From the NCBI RefSeq assembly GCF_021026195.1, contig NZ_JAJNCT010000025.1, positions 124,001-188,000 of the forward strand: DNA of 64,000 bases. Direction: 5' to 3'. Below the pieces are notes generated by a model. That model did no database searches and had not been told where the DNA came from. It worked only from the letters and a program-made list of their open reading frames with translations. Shown here one piece after another: positions 1 through 8,735 of the stretch. This stretch comes from Comamonas koreensis (GTDB taxonomy: Bacteria > Pseudomonadota > Gammaproteobacteria > Burkholderiales > Burkholderiaceae_C). Made by a program: the position numbers and the translations under genes. Numbering within the stretch: the stretch's first letter is position 1; each line of letters starts with the position of its first letter.

Positions 1-1192
1 TGCAGTGCCTGATGAGGCGCAGTACGATGCCTTCAATGCCACCTATGGCAACCGCGTGCCGCTGGCCCAGACCTTCGAGAAGACGCTGGCGAGCGGCGGC
101 AAGGACCAGTTCACCGTGGTGGTCAACCACCTGAAGTCCAAGGGCAGTGTCAACGACCCGGACACCGGTGACGGCCAAGGCGCCAACAACCAGTCGCGCA
201 AGCGTGCCGTCGAGCAGCTGCAAAACTGGCTGGCAGGCAACCCGACGCAAGCGGGCAATGGCAAGAACGTGCTGATGGGCGACTTCAACGCCTATGCCAA
301 GGAAGACCCGATTTCCTTCCTGGAAAGCAAAGGCTACAAGAAGCTGGGCACCGGCCAGTATTCGTACAGCTTCCAGACCCTGTGGGGATCGCTGGACCAT
401 GTGCTGGTCAGCCCGGCCCTCGCCAGCCAGGTGGGCAATGTGCTGAAGTGGCAGATCAATGCGGAAGAGCCGCCGGTCATCGACTACAACACCAACTTCA
501 AGAGCGCCGCGCAGGTCTCGTCGTTCTATGCGGCTGACGCCTACCGCTCCAGCGATCACAACCCGATTGTGCTGGGTCTGAACCTAGAAGGCGCGCCGGT
601 CGATCCGAAGCCGGAGCAGCACTTTGATGTGGCGTTGCCAGCTCCCGGCGGTGGCGGCAGTGCTGCAGTGCAGTGGACCAGCGCCGATGCCTGCCGCCTG
701 GCCCAAGCGCCGGTGGCCGTGGCTGCTGCATCGCTGGGTGCGCTGCCCCAAGGCCTGAGCGTGCCTTACGGCGCTCTGCAGTGGACGGCCACGGGCTGCG
801 CCATGGGTGGCAATGGCACGATGCGCATCAGTTACCCATCGGCCCTGCCGGCCAATGCCAAGTACTGGAAGTTCGGTCCCACCAAGTCCAACACCACCCC
901 ACATTGGTACAACCTGCCGTCGACTGTGAACGGCAACACGCTGTCCGTGCAGATCGTAGACGGTGGGGATGGGGATGACGACATGGTCGCCAACGGCCAG
1001 ATCGCGGATCCAGGTGGTGCTGGCTGGTTGGCGGATGTGCCGGTAGATCCAGGCACTCCTGTCGACCCAGGTACCCCAGGCGTCGGCAGCGCTGTGCCGG
1101 TGCCTGCCTTGGGTCTGTGGAGCCTGCTGAGCCTGAGCGGCTTGCTGGGTCTGCTGGCGGCGGTTCGCCGCCGTATCGGTCTGAGCTGCTGA
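1..1192 (+). CDS. Endonuclease/exonuclease/phosphatase-family nuclease, 5'-truncated, with choice-of-anchor U and sorting tail
   Basis: The reading frame is open to the left edge, so the N-terminus lies outside the window. The first 200 visible residues carry the metal-dependent nuclease motifs of the ExeM/NucH group: NHLKSKG, GDFNA and a late SSDHNP. Next comes a domain of about 110 residues with the YWKFGP...HWYNLP and DGGDGDDD signatures of choice-of-anchor U modules. The end is a Pro/Val linker, a PALGLW motif, a hydrophobic helix and an RRR cluster, like IPTL-CTERM exosortase tails. The protein is probably exported and processed at the envelope, acting on extracellular nucleic acid. That role is inferred from the family. 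Confidence 0.85.
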   Translation, partial: AVPDEAQYDAFNATYGNRVPLAQTFEKTLASGGKDQFTVVVNHLKSKGSVNDPDTGDGQGANNQSRKRAVEQLQNWLAGNPTQAGNGKNVLMGDFNAYAKEDPISFLESKGYKKLGTGQYSYSFQTLWGSLDHVLVSPALASQVGNVLKWQINAEEPPVIDYNTNFKSAAQVSSFYAADAYRSSDHNPIVLGLNLEGAPVDPKPEQHFDVALPAPGGGGSAAVQWTSADACRLAQAPVAVAAASLGALPQGLSVPYGALQWTATGCAMGGNGTMRISYPSALPANAKYWKFGPTKSNTTPHWYNLPSTVNGNTLSVQIVDGGDGDDDMVANGQIADPGGAGWLADVPVDPGTPVDPGTPGVGSAVPVPALGLWSLLSLSGLLGLLAAVRRRIGLSC

Positions 1193-1236
1193 GCACAAGC
1201 TGCCCTGGCGGCCCTGGGCCGATCCGCCCCGCTCTC

Positions 1237-1262
1237 AAGGACTTGCTTGCAAGTCCTTTTTT
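1237..1262 (+). terminator. Rho-independent terminator of the nuclease gene
   Basis: A perfect 10-bp inverted repeat (1237-1246 with 1249-1258) is followed by T's to 1262. It lies 45 bases after the nuclease stop codon. The two-base loop would open to a slightly larger loop in RNA. Confidence 0.8.
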
Positions 1263-1323
1263 CATGCCCGAGCGATGGCCGTTTTCAAGCCGGATTTCGG
1301 TGCGCTGCCAATGAAATGCAGAC

Positions 1324-1352
1324 AAAAAAGCGGCCATCACTAGATGGCCGCT
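1324..1352 (-). terminator. Rho-independent terminator of pyrB
   Basis: A 9-bp stem (1329-1337 with 1344-1352, six-base loop) is followed on the minus strand by six T's. It sits about 100 bases after the pyrB stop and is correctly oriented to end that transcript. Confidence 0.75.
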
Positions 1353-1449
1353 AACACTGGAGTCGCAGGAAAAAACGTTAATTTTTTCGAAGAATTGCGT
1401 GGATACTTCGAAAAAATGTCTCAAATCATGGTGTTGTGTAAGCCAGAGT

Positions 1450-2730
1450 TTAATCCAAAGTGTCAAACACTGCATCATCCGGGCCTACAAAAGCCGGAGA
1501 ACGCCAGGTGACATCCCGCAAATTACGGGCAATCTGGTTCTCAACGCCCATCAAAACCGCAAACAAAGCCATGCGCACAGGAATGCCATTGTCGGTCTGG
1601 CGGAAGATGGCCAGGCGTGGATCGAGGTTCAGATCGGTCGACAGATCATTGGCGCCGGCGCGGGCATCGCGCGGCAGCGGGTGCATGATGATGGTGTCAG
1701 GTTTGCACACGGCATCGACGAGCGATTTCTGCACCTGGAACTCGGGCGTGTAGCCCTCGATGTTCTCACCGGCAAAGCGCTCCTTCTGGATGCGCGTGGC
1801 ATAGACCACATCGGCGCCCTTGAGGTCCTGCAGCGAGGTCGAGACCTCCACCACATGGCCATTGGTCGAGGCCAGCTCGATCAGGTAGGCAGGCATCTCC
1901 AGCGAGCTGGGCGAGATGAGGGTGAACTTCATGCCCTTGTAGAGCGACAGCAGGCGGATCAACGAGTGCACCGTGCGGCCGTACTTCAGGTCGCCGACCA
2001 TGGCGATGTGCGCGCCATCCATCAGCTTGCCCAGGCGCGAGAACTCGCGCTGGATGGTGTACATGTCCAGGATCGCCTGGCTCGGGTGTTCGCCCGGGCC
2101 GTCGCCCGCGTTGATGACGGGGATGTTGGTGGCGCGTGCAAACTCGGCCACCGAGCCTTGCTCGGGGTGGCGGATGACCAGCGCATCGACATAGCCCGCC
2201 ATCACGCGGCTGGTGTCATAGATCGATTCGCCCTTGGCCATCGACGAGAAGGTGAAGCCGGTGGTATCGCAGACCGAGCCACCCAGGCGGCTGAAGGCGG
2301 CGCCAAAGCTCACGCGGGTGCGGGTGCTGGCTTCAAAGAACAGGCTGCCCATGACGGCGCCTTCGAGCACGCGGCAGACCTTGTGGCGGCGCGCAATGGG
2401 CTGCATCACATCGGCAATGCGGAAAAGTTCTTCGAGGCTTTCGCGCTCCAGCTGGGCCACCGACAGCAGCTGCGGACGGCCATCGGCAGACATGCGCTCG
2501 GCCAGCGGGCGGTGGTGCTTCTGGGCATCGTGGCCGGCTGCTTCACGGTACAGGATTTCGGAGACAAACTTCTGCGCCATATCGGGCATGGCGCGCGCTT
2601 CGCCCGAAGCCTCGGGCAGCAGCCAGGTGTCCAGGGTGCGGCGTCGCACGCCCAGGCGCTCGGCAAAGGCGTCGCGCGTCAAGTTCAAACGGCGCATTGC
2701 GTCGCGAAGAAAATCCTGTTGGCTGTCCAT
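1450..2730 (-). CDS. pyrB: Aspartate carbamoyltransferase with N-terminal helix-turn-helix extension
   Basis: Catalyses carbamoyl phosphate plus aspartate to carbamoyl aspartate, the committed step of pyrimidine synthesis, in the cytoplasm. The carbamoyl-phosphate loop STRTR is at residues 135-139, IRHPE near 186-190, HPSQ at 215-218 and HPLPR in the C-terminal third. At 426 residues it is about 110 longer than the usual catalytic chain. The surplus is N-terminal, and residues 18-38 read as a helix-turn-helix of the XRE type (LTRDAFAERLGVRRRTLDTW). No pyrI or pyrC is adjacent. ATG at 2728-2730 is the start that retains the full extension. Two palindromes just upstream suggest operator control. 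Confidence 0.93.
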   Translation of the reverse strand: MDSQQDFLRDAMRRLNLTRDAFAERLGVRRRTLDTWLLPEASGEARAMPDMAQKFVSEILYREAAGHDAQKHHRPLAERMSADGRPQLLSVAQLERESLEELFRIADVMQPIARRHKVCRVLEGAVMGSLFFEASTRTRVSFGAAFSRLGGSVCDTTGFTFSSMAKGESIYDTSRVMAGYVDALVIRHPEQGSVAEFARATNIPVINAGDGPGEHPSQAILDMYTIQREFSRLGKLMDGAHIAMVGDLKYGRTVHSLIRLLSLYKGMKFTLISPSSLEMPAYLIELASTNGHVVEVSTSLQDLKGADVVYATRIQKERFAGENIEGYTPEFQVQKSLVDAVCKPDTIIMHPLPRDARAGANDLSTDLNLDPRLAIFRQTDNGIPVRMALFAVLMGVENQIARNLRDVTWRSPAFVGPDDAVFDTLD

Positions 2731-2767
2731 GGGCCGTGCTCCGATGCAGAGGAATGAATGCGGCCGA

Positions 2768-2815
2768 ATTATACGCTTTGCGTTTGACTTTTGTGTGAAA
2801 TATACGCAATGCGTT
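2768..2815 (-). promoter_or_regulatory. pyrB promoter with two ACGC-N3-GCGT palindromes
   Basis: Read on the minus strand, a TATAAT hexamer lies at 2773-2768, about 38 bases before the pyrB ATG; no good -35 was found. Two perfect inverted repeats, ACGCAAAGCGT (plus-strand 2773-2783) and ACGCATTGCGT (2804-2814), both continue into TATA and are centred 31 bases apart, close to three helical turns. The proximal one abuts the -10 element, as expected of repressor sites. Which protein binds is not known. Confidence 0.6.
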
Positions 2816-2894
2816 GCCGCATTTCTGCAAAGTTGCTGGCGCAGGACGGGTAGCGCGCCTGCCTTCTGCGCAAGGCAGGCGCTGCAGGGCTGGT

Positions 2895-3728
2895 TTAGCC
2901 GCCGAACTCGTCGCCAAGCGCCTTGGCGCGGCGCTCGGCAGCGTGCATCGCGCCGATGAAGTGGGCAGCAATATCGGCGCCGCGCATGTGCTCCAGCGCG
3001 GCAAAGGTGGTGCCGCCCTTGCTGGTGACGCGCTCACGCAGCACCGCTGGCGCTTCGCCCGACTGTGCAGCCAAGGCCGATGCGCCGCTGAAGGTGCCAA
3101 TCGCCAGCTGCAGTGCCTGCTCGGCGGGCAGCCCCATCTCGGCACCGGCTTGCTGCATGGCTTCGAGGAAGTAGAAGACATACGCAGGGCCCGAACCCGA
3201 CAGCGCGGTGACCGCATCAAGCTGCGACTCTTGCTGCACCCAGACCAGCTGGCCGGTGGTGCTGATGATCTGCTCGGCCAGTTGCTGCTGGGCGGCGCTG
3301 ACTTGGGGGCGGGCAAACAAGCCCGTCATGCCTTGGCCCACCAGGGCCGGGGTGTTGGGCATCGCGCGCACGATCTGGTCATTGCCCAGCCACTGGGCAA
3401 TGCTGTCGCTGCGGATGCCGGCGGCCACGCTCAGGTGCAGCGCATGGCGGCTGTGGTCGGCAACGGCGGCAGCGGCCTGGGCAAAGGTTTGTGGCTTGAC
3501 GGCCCAGACAACGACTTGGGCCTGCGCCAGGCTGCTGTCAGCAGCGGGCAGCGCATGGATGCCGAACTGCTGCTGCAAGGTCTGGCGCTGGGGCTCGTAG
3601 GGCTCGACGACCTGGATACGGTCTTTGGGCAGGCCTTGGCGGATCAGGCCGCCGATGATGGCGCTGGCCATGTTGCCGCCGCCGATGAAGGCAATGGTGG
3701 GGAATTGGGACAGATCGGTAGTGGACAT
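2895..3728 (-). CDS. proC: Pyrroline-5-carboxylate reductase
   Basis: Catalyses the last step of proline synthesis, NAD(P)H-dependent reduction of 1-pyrroline-5-carboxylate. The N-terminal Rossmann motif FIGGGNMASAIIGGL is at about residues 13-27, and the P5CR signature ALSGSGPAYVFYFLEAM is in the C-terminal half. At 277 residues it has the family's normal length. The chosen ATG (3726-3728) begins MSTTDLSQFP; an upstream in-frame ATG would add 35 residues with no family match. It lies 138 bases downstream of the phytase-like lipoprotein on the same strand and could share its transcript. Confidence 0.95.
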   Translation of the reverse strand: MSTTDLSQFPTIAFIGGGNMASAIIGGLIRQGLPKDRIQVVEPYEPQRQTLQQQFGIHALPAADSSLAQAQVVVWAVKPQTFAQAAAAVADHSRHALHLSVAAGIRSDSIAQWLGNDQIVRAMPNTPALVGQGMTGLFARPQVSAAQQQLAEQIISTTGQLVWVQQESQLDAVTALSGSGPAYVFYFLEAMQQAGAEMGLPAEQALQLAIGTFSGASALAAQSGEAPAVLRERVTSKGGTTFAALEHMRGADIAAHFIGAMHAAERRAKALGDEFGG

Positions 3729-3866
3729 GGCGGCAGGTGCAAACAATGAGAAAAGAGGGCAGAACCAGCGCGGGCTGCTGTGGCTGCCACTATAGCGGCG
3801 GCCTGCACAAAGCTCAAACCGCCAGCGCGGCAAGCCATGCGGGGCGCACAGGTTTTGCTATCAATT

Positions 3867-5153
3867 TCAATTGCGATGCGATTGACCTGCGCTGCCAGAT
3901 GGGTTGCCAGATGCATTGACTGATGCAGTGGTGCAGGCCGGCGTCTCCACCAGCGCCAGAAACTGCGTGACCTGGGCGGGGTTGAAGTTGTTGTCGCTGA
4001 CCAGCAGCAGCACGCGCTCGCCGCTGGCCAGGCGCGGGCCCCAGGTCATGCCTTCGAGGTTGTCCACGGTGCGCAGGCCCAGGTGTGCAAAATCCAGCAA
4101 CAGCTCTTTATGGGCCGGCGTATATGCGGCGTCGTTTAGCGCATCGGTCGCCAGGGTGTCGCTGGCTTCCTGGGTGTTGATGCGGTAGAGGCGCGCGGAA
4201 AAACCGGCGCCCAGCACATAGGCGCGCTCCAGCACCAGCAGGTGGTTGGGGCCATCGGCCAGGATCTCGCTGACGCCATTGATGGCGATCAGGGGCAGCA
4301 GCAGGTTGTCCTTGGGCAGCGCATCGGGGATGTAGGCGATCTGCCGCACGGGCTGCTGGCTGGCCAGATCGTACTGGGTGATGCGCAGCGGCCCGCCGAT
4401 CTGGCCCCGGCGCGGCAGCGGGCCGTCCTGGCGCAGGGCGCCTTCCATCGATAGCCACAGGCTGCGCTGGTCCTCGCTGATCGCGATGCCTTCCAGGGTC
4501 ATATTGTTGCGCGGGCCCCGGCCAGTTTCGGGCTGCAGCGGGCCCTGCAGCAGCGCGGGCAGCGGCCAGGTTTTTTGCCAGCTGCCATCCAGCCCGGCCT
4601 GCTGCAAAGAGGGCCCAAAGCCCCGTGCAAAGTCTCCTTCGCTGCTCCAGACCACACTGCGCCCGCCGGGCAGCAGGCGCAGTGCTTCAGGGTCCGGCAC
4701 CGCTGTACCGGCTGTGGCTGTGCGGTTGCTGGGGTAGGGCGTGCCAGATGGTGTTTGCAGGTAGTGCTGGTGCGTGATGCTGACTTGCTGCAGGCCGCTG
4801 GCGTCATAGCGGATGCGGGCCTGGTACCAGCGGGCGTTGTCCTTGGCTGAGCGGTCGTCGCTCACCAGGTGGTAGCTGTCATTGGCCGGGTCGTAGTCAA
4901 TGGACGACAGCCCGCCGATGGGCACGCCGGCCCATTGCGTGTCCAGCGGCCAACGCTGCTCACCCAACAGCCGCAAGGCGGGGCTGCCGGGCGTGTGGCA
5001 GGCGACGGCGCCAGGGGTGTTGGGGGATGGAGAAGCGGGGGCTTGGGCCGGTTCCGGAGAGGTCTTGCAACCGGCTAAAAACAGCACCAGAACGGAGAGC
5101 GACAGCGCGTTGAATAGACCGAATGAATAATGTATTTGAGTATTGATTTTCAT
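3867..5153 (-). CDS. Phytase-like esterase-domain lipoprotein
   Basis: A 428-residue protein beginning with a lipoprotein signal peptide: a hydrophobic stretch ending LFLAGC, with the lipobox cysteine at about residue 29, then a Pro/Ser/Ala linker. The body resembles the 'esterase-like activity of phytase' beta-propeller family, shown by GGLSSIDYDPANDSYHLVSDDRS, NNMTLEGIAIS, DNLEGMTWGP and LLVSDNNFN. These acidic and Asn residues suggest a metal-binding propeller. It is probably anchored in the outer membrane or periplasm. Its substrate is unknown and the family name does not prove phytase activity. It is divergent from aqpZ. Confidence 0.8.
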   Translation of the reverse strand: MKINTQIHYSFGLFNALSLSVLVLFLAGCKTSPEPAQAPASPSPNTPGAVACHTPGSPALRLLGEQRWPLDTQWAGVPIGGLSSIDYDPANDSYHLVSDDRSAKDNARWYQARIRYDASGLQQVSITHQHYLQTPSGTPYPSNRTATAGTAVPDPEALRLLPGGRSVVWSSEGDFARGFGPSLQQAGLDGSWQKTWPLPALLQGPLQPETGRGPRNNMTLEGIAISEDQRSLWLSMEGALRQDGPLPRRGQIGGPLRITQYDLASQQPVRQIAYIPDALPKDNLLLPLIAINGVSEILADGPNHLLVLERAYVLGAGFSARLYRINTQEASDTLATDALNDAAYTPAHKELLLDFAHLGLRTVDNLEGMTWGPRLASGERVLLLVSDNNFNPAQVTQFLALVETPACTTASVNASGNPSGSAGQSHRN

Positions 5154-5284
5154 AGCATTTTCAGCAAGTGTATCGCGCTTGTTGCACCGGCAATTGTTGA
5201 CATTTTCAAACGCGTCTCGCTACTTATCATCTCGCCTGCTTGGACCTGCATGCCGCAGGTCGGCGTGATGAAGGGGTAAGAGAA

Positions 5285-5986
5285 ATGACATCAAACATAC
5301 AAAAATGGTCGGCGGAATGCCTGGGAACGTTCTGGCTGACTTTTGGCGGTTGCGGCAGCGCTGTGCTGGCCGCTGCTTTCCCTGAGCTGGGAATTGGCCT
5401 CCTGGGCGTATCGCTGGCTTTTGGCCTGACGGTGCTGACCGGCGCCTATGCCTTTGGCCCGATCTCGGGCGGCCATTTCAACCCGGCCGTGTCCGTGGGC
5501 TTGACGGTGGCCGGGCGCTTCAAGGCGTCCGAGCTGCCGGGCTACATCATTGCCCAGGTGCTGGGCGCGATTGTGGCCGCTGGCCTGCTGTACCTGATTG
5601 CCAGCGGCAAGGCTGGCGCCCAGGTCACGGACCTGGCGACCAATGGCTTTGGTGAACACTCGCCCGGCAAGTTCTCGATGCTGGCCGCGCTGCTGACAGA
5701 AGTGGTGCTGACGGCCGTGTTCCTGCTGGTGATCCTGGGCTCGACCACCAAGAAGGCCGCTGTGGGCTTTGCCGGCATGAGCATTGGCCTGTGCCTGACC
5801 TTGATCCACCTGATCTCGATCCCCGTGACCAATACCTCGGTCAACCCTGCACGCAGCACCGGCCCGGCGCTGTTTGGCCCCGCGATTGCGCTGGAGCAGC
5901 TGTGGCTGTTCTGGCTGGCGCCGATTGTCGGTGCAGCCATCGGTGCGCTGATCCACCGCGCCTTGCTGCGTGGCGACGAGGAATAA
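5285..5986 (+). CDS. aqpZ: Aquaporin Z, water channel
   Basis: A six-helix membrane channel of 233 residues with both NPA boxes (GGHFNPAVS near residue 62, [10 protein letters not shown] near 187). Residues around the selectivity filter match AqpZ rather than the glycerol facilitator GlpF: the GRF segment after the first NPA, and the [18 protein letters not shown] stretch carrying the filter His and Arg. It is therefore called a water channel although glycerol genes sit next to it. ATG 5285 follows a GGGGTAAGAGAA ribosome-binding region; the longer upstream reading adds unrelated residues. It converges with glpK. Confidence 0.93.
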   Translation: MTSNIQKWSAECLGTFWLTFGGCGSAVLAAAFPELGIGLLGVSLAFGLTVLTGAYAFGPISGGHFNPAVSVGLTVAGRFKASELPGYIIAQVLGAIVAAGLLYLIASGKAGAQVTDLATNGFGEHSPGKFSMLAALLTEVVLTAVFLLVILGSTTKKAAVGFAGMSIGLCLTLIHLISIPVTNTSVNPARSTGPALFGPAIALEQLWLFWLAPIVGAAIGALIHRALLRGDEE

Positions 5987-6006
5987 GCGGCTTCCATTGA
6001 AAGCAT

Positions 6007-6032
6007 AAAAAACAGGGGCTGCGGCCCCTGTT
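6007..6032 (-). terminator. Terminator between aqpZ and glpK
   Basis: An 8-bp GC-rich stem (6012-6019 with 6024-6031) flanked on its left by six A's. This gives a T-run on the minus strand, fitting the end of glpK. On the plus strand only a weak TTGTCGTT follows, so it serves aqpZ less well. Confidence 0.75.
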
Positions 6033-6051
6033 GTCGTTGTGAAGCGGTGGC

Positions 6052-7545
6052 TTATCGCGCCGTGGTCTGGCGCACCGCCTGTTCCCAGCGCGCCATCAGC
6101 GCATCGGCACGCGCCTTGTCCTGTGTGGGCATAAAGCGGCGCTCGGCCTTCCACAGCGCAGACAGCTCTTCGCTGTTCTGGTAGATGCCGGTGGTCAGGC
6201 CCGCCAGGTAGGCGGCGCCCAGGGCGGTGGTCTCCACGCAGGCGGGACGCACCACCGGAATGCCCAGCAAATCGGCCTGGAACTGCATCAGCAGGTTGTT
6301 GACGCTGGCGCCACCATCGACCCGCAACTCGCTCACCGGTTGGCCGCCATTGGCGACGGCATCCAGGCTCATGGCTTGCAGCAGTGCCGCGCTTTGGTAG
6401 GCAATGGATTCCAGCGCCGCGCGGGCAATATGCGCCACCGTGGTGCCCCGGGTCAGGCCGGTGATGGTGCCCCTGGCATCGGCATCCCAGTAGGGCGCCC
6501 CCAGGCCGGTGAAGGCGGGCACCATCATCACGCCGCCGCTGTCGGGCACGCTCTCGGCCAGCTGCTGCACCTGGCCACTGTGCTCAATGGCGCGCAGGCC
6601 ATCGCGCAGCCATTGCACGACGGCGCCGCCGACAAACACACTGCCTTCCAGCGCGAACTGGGCTTGGCTGTCGGTCTGTGCGGCGCTGGTGGTCAGCAGG
6701 CCGTTGCGCGAGGGGTGGAACTGCGTGCCGGTGTGCATCAGCATGAAGCAGCCGGTTCCATAGGTGTTCTTGGCCATGCCCGGTGCAAAGCAGGCCTGGC
6801 CAAACAGTGCGCTTTGCTGGTCGCCAGCCATGCCTCCAATGTGGATGGCGGCGCCCAGCACCTGGGCGGCGGTATCGCCAAAATGGCTGGCCGAGGGCTG
6901 CACCTCGGGCATCAGCGAGCGCGGAATGTTCAGCAGGTCCAGCAGCTCCTGGTCCCAGGTGTTGCTGTGCACGTTGAACAGCATGGTGCGGCTGGCATTG
7001 CTCACATCGGTGACATGGCGCTGCCCCTGGGTCAGCTGCCAGACCAGCCAGGTATCGACGGTGCCAAAGGCCAGCTCGCCGCGCTCGGCGGCGGCGCGTG
7101 CGCCCGGCACATGGTCCAGCAGCCACTGCAGCTTGGTGCCCGAGAAATAGGCGTCCACCAGCAGGCCGGTCTTTTGCTGTATGCGTTCGGCATGGCCATC
7201 GGCACGCAGCTGGGCGCAGACGGGCTCGGCACGGCGGTCCTGCCAGACCAGGGCGTTGTGGATGGGCTGGCCGGTCTTGCGGTTCCAGATGATGGTGGTT
7301 TCGCGCTGGTTGGTGATGCCCAGGCTGGTGACCTGGCTGGCGCTGATGCCGGCGGCCTTCAGTGCCTCTTGCGCCGTGGCCAGCTGCGTGCCCCAGATCT
7401 GCATCGGGTCGTGCTCCACATGGCCGGGGCGGGGGTAGATTTGCGGCAGCTCGCGCTGCGCCTGGGCCACGATGGCGCCCTGGCGGTCAAACACGATGGT
7501 GCGGGAGCTGGAGGTGCCCTGGTCCAGAGCGAGCAGATAGGTCAT
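6052..7545 (-). CDS. glpK: Glycerol kinase
   Basis: Phosphorylates glycerol to sn-glycerol 3-phosphate using ATP. At 497 residues it is full length for the FGGY kinase family. The N-terminal phosphate-binding loop [10 protein letters not shown] is at residues 8-17. The substrate-contact region [10 protein letters not shown], the catalytic-base region [13 protein letters not shown], and the C-terminal ATP-site [13 protein letters not shown] and [20 protein letters not shown] are all present. It precedes glpR on the same strand-independent glycerol block and would feed glpD. Repression by GlpR is likely but its own promoter was not resolved. Confidence 0.97.
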   Translation of the reverse strand: MTYLLALDQGTSSSRTIVFDRQGAIVAQAQRELPQIYPRPGHVEHDPMQIWGTQLATAQEALKAAGISASQVTSLGITNQRETTIIWNRKTGQPIHNALVWQDRRAEPVCAQLRADGHAERIQQKTGLLVDAYFSGTKLQWLLDHVPGARAAAERGELAFGTVDTWLVWQLTQGQRHVTDVSNASRTMLFNVHSNTWDQELLDLLNIPRSLMPEVQPSASHFGDTAAQVLGAAIHIGGMAGDQQSALFGQACFAPGMAKNTYGTGCFMLMHTGTQFHPSRNGLLTTSAAQTDSQAQFALEGSVFVGGAVVQWLRDGLRAIEHSGQVQQLAESVPDSGGVMMVPAFTGLGAPYWDADARGTITGLTRGTTVAHIARAALESIAYQSAALLQAMSLDAVANGGQPVSELRVDGGASVNNLLMQFQADLLGIPVVRPACVETTALGAAYLAGLTTGIYQNSEELSALWKAERRFMPTQDKARADALMARWEQAVRQTTAR

Positions 7546-7613
7546 GTCTCAAGGCCGGTCTGAGCCGGTATGTCAGTCAAGTCAACAAAGGGGCGAGGGG
7601 CTGTGCCTGGCCG

Positions 7614-8387
7614 TCAGGCGACGGTGCAGCGCACATGGGCTTCCTGCAGCAGCCGGGGGAAGGGCTCGGGCGGCGGCGCATCGGTAAACAGCCGGTCGAT
7701 GCGCGACAGCGGGCCCACTTCGACCATGGCCGGGCGGCCAAACTTGCTGTGGTCGGCCGCCATCCAGACCTCGCGCGCTTGGTCCATGATGGTCTGGGCC
7801 ACTTTCACCTCGCGGAAGTCGTAGTCGCGCAGGCTGCCATCGGATTCGATGCCGGAGATGCCGATCAGCGCGATGTCCACGCGGAACTGGCGGATGAAGT
7901 CCACTGCGGCCTCGCCGATGATGCCCCGGTCTCGGCCGCGCACCACGCCGCCGGCCACGATGACTTCGCAGTCGGCATTGCTGCTCAAGGTGGCCGCCAC
8001 ATTGAGGTTGTTGGTGATGATGCGCAGCCCCCGGTGCTGCATCAGCGCGCGGGCAATGGCCTCGGTGGTGGTGCCGATGTTCAGGATCAGCGAGCAGTTG
8101 TGCGGCACCTGGGCGGCCACGGCCTGGGCGATGCGGGTCTTGCCGTCGGCATTGAGGGCTTCGCGCTGCTGGTGGGCCAGGTTCTCGGTGGTGGAGTTGG
8201 GCACGCGCACGCCGCCGTGAAAGCGGGTAAGCACGCCGGCTTCGGACAGCCGCTGCACATCGCGGCGCACGGTCTGCAGGGTCACGCCCAGAAAGGCGGC
8301 CAGTTCCTCGACAGTGGCCGAGCTGCGGCGCTGCACCTCTTGCAAGAGCAGCAGTTGGCGTGGATTGCTGTTGTAGAGCTCCGTCAT
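7614..8387 (-). CDS. glpR: DeoR-family glycerol-3-phosphate regulon repressor
   Basis: A 257-residue regulator with an N-terminal DeoR winged helix (ATVEELAAFLGVTLQTVRRD, residues 22-41, followed by FHGGV) and a C-terminal phosphosugar-sensing domain (NIGTTTEAIARAL, GGVVRGRDRGIIG, AADHSKFG). Its position between glpK and glpD supports the GlpR assignment: it would release DNA on binding glycerol 3-phosphate. The start ATG at 8385-8387 gives the canonical MTELYNSNPRQ beginning. A longer in-frame reading runs through the glpR/glpD control region and is rejected. Glycerol specificity comes from context. Confidence 0.9.
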   Translation of the reverse strand: MTELYNSNPRQLLLLQEVQRRSSATVEELAAFLGVTLQTVRRDVQRLSEAGVLTRFHGGVRVPNSTTENLAHQQREALNADGKTRIAQAVAAQVPHNCSLILNIGTTTEAIARALMQHRGLRIITNNLNVAATLSSNADCEVIVAGGVVRGRDRGIIGEAAVDFIRQFRVDIALIGISGIESDGSLRDYDFREVKVAQTIMDQAREVWMAADHSKFGRPAMVEVGPLSRIDRLFTDAPPPEPFPRLLQEAHVRCTVA

Positions 8388-8735
8388 GGCGTGGATCTGA
8401 AACGAATAAAAACGAAAACTCCCGCCAATATAGTGCAAAACGCAACAGTTCGGCCAGCCGCTGCGGGCACGCGCTGAGGCGCTTTTGCAGCAGCAGCCAT
8501 GGCTGGCGGGTGGTTTTGTCATCAGATTGGCATGCCATGCTGGCATGCTGGGCTGCGGAGATCTTGGGGTTTGCAGACGGCAAATTTTGCAATAACGAAC
8601 ACAAAAGATCAAAAACGAATAAAATTTAGAGACAAAAGCGCAAAAGCGAATCTCCGCTTCCAGGCTTTGGCTATTTGCCGCGCTGCTGCCCTGTTCGCCA
8701 GCGCCGCAACCCTCAGACCTTCATATCTACTTCGC
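8388..8735. promoter_or_regulatory. glpR-glpD divergent control region with AACGAA repeats
   Basis: This 348-base gap holds no gene. On the glpR side, two CGAA cores lie 10 bases apart (8401-8419, AACGAATAAAAACGAA). On the glpD side, AACGAA recurs at 8594-8599 and 8614-8619 and AGCGAA at 8645-8650, in an A-rich tract. Repeated AACGAA/TTCGTT cores are typical of DeoR-family operators. A clear -35/-10 pair could not be assigned. Confidence 0.6.

Noticed and set aside
5285..5986. Reading aqpZ as the glycerol facilitator glpF because glpK is next door
   Set aside because: Pore-lining residues match water-selective AqpZ; the adjacency is convergent and not an operon.
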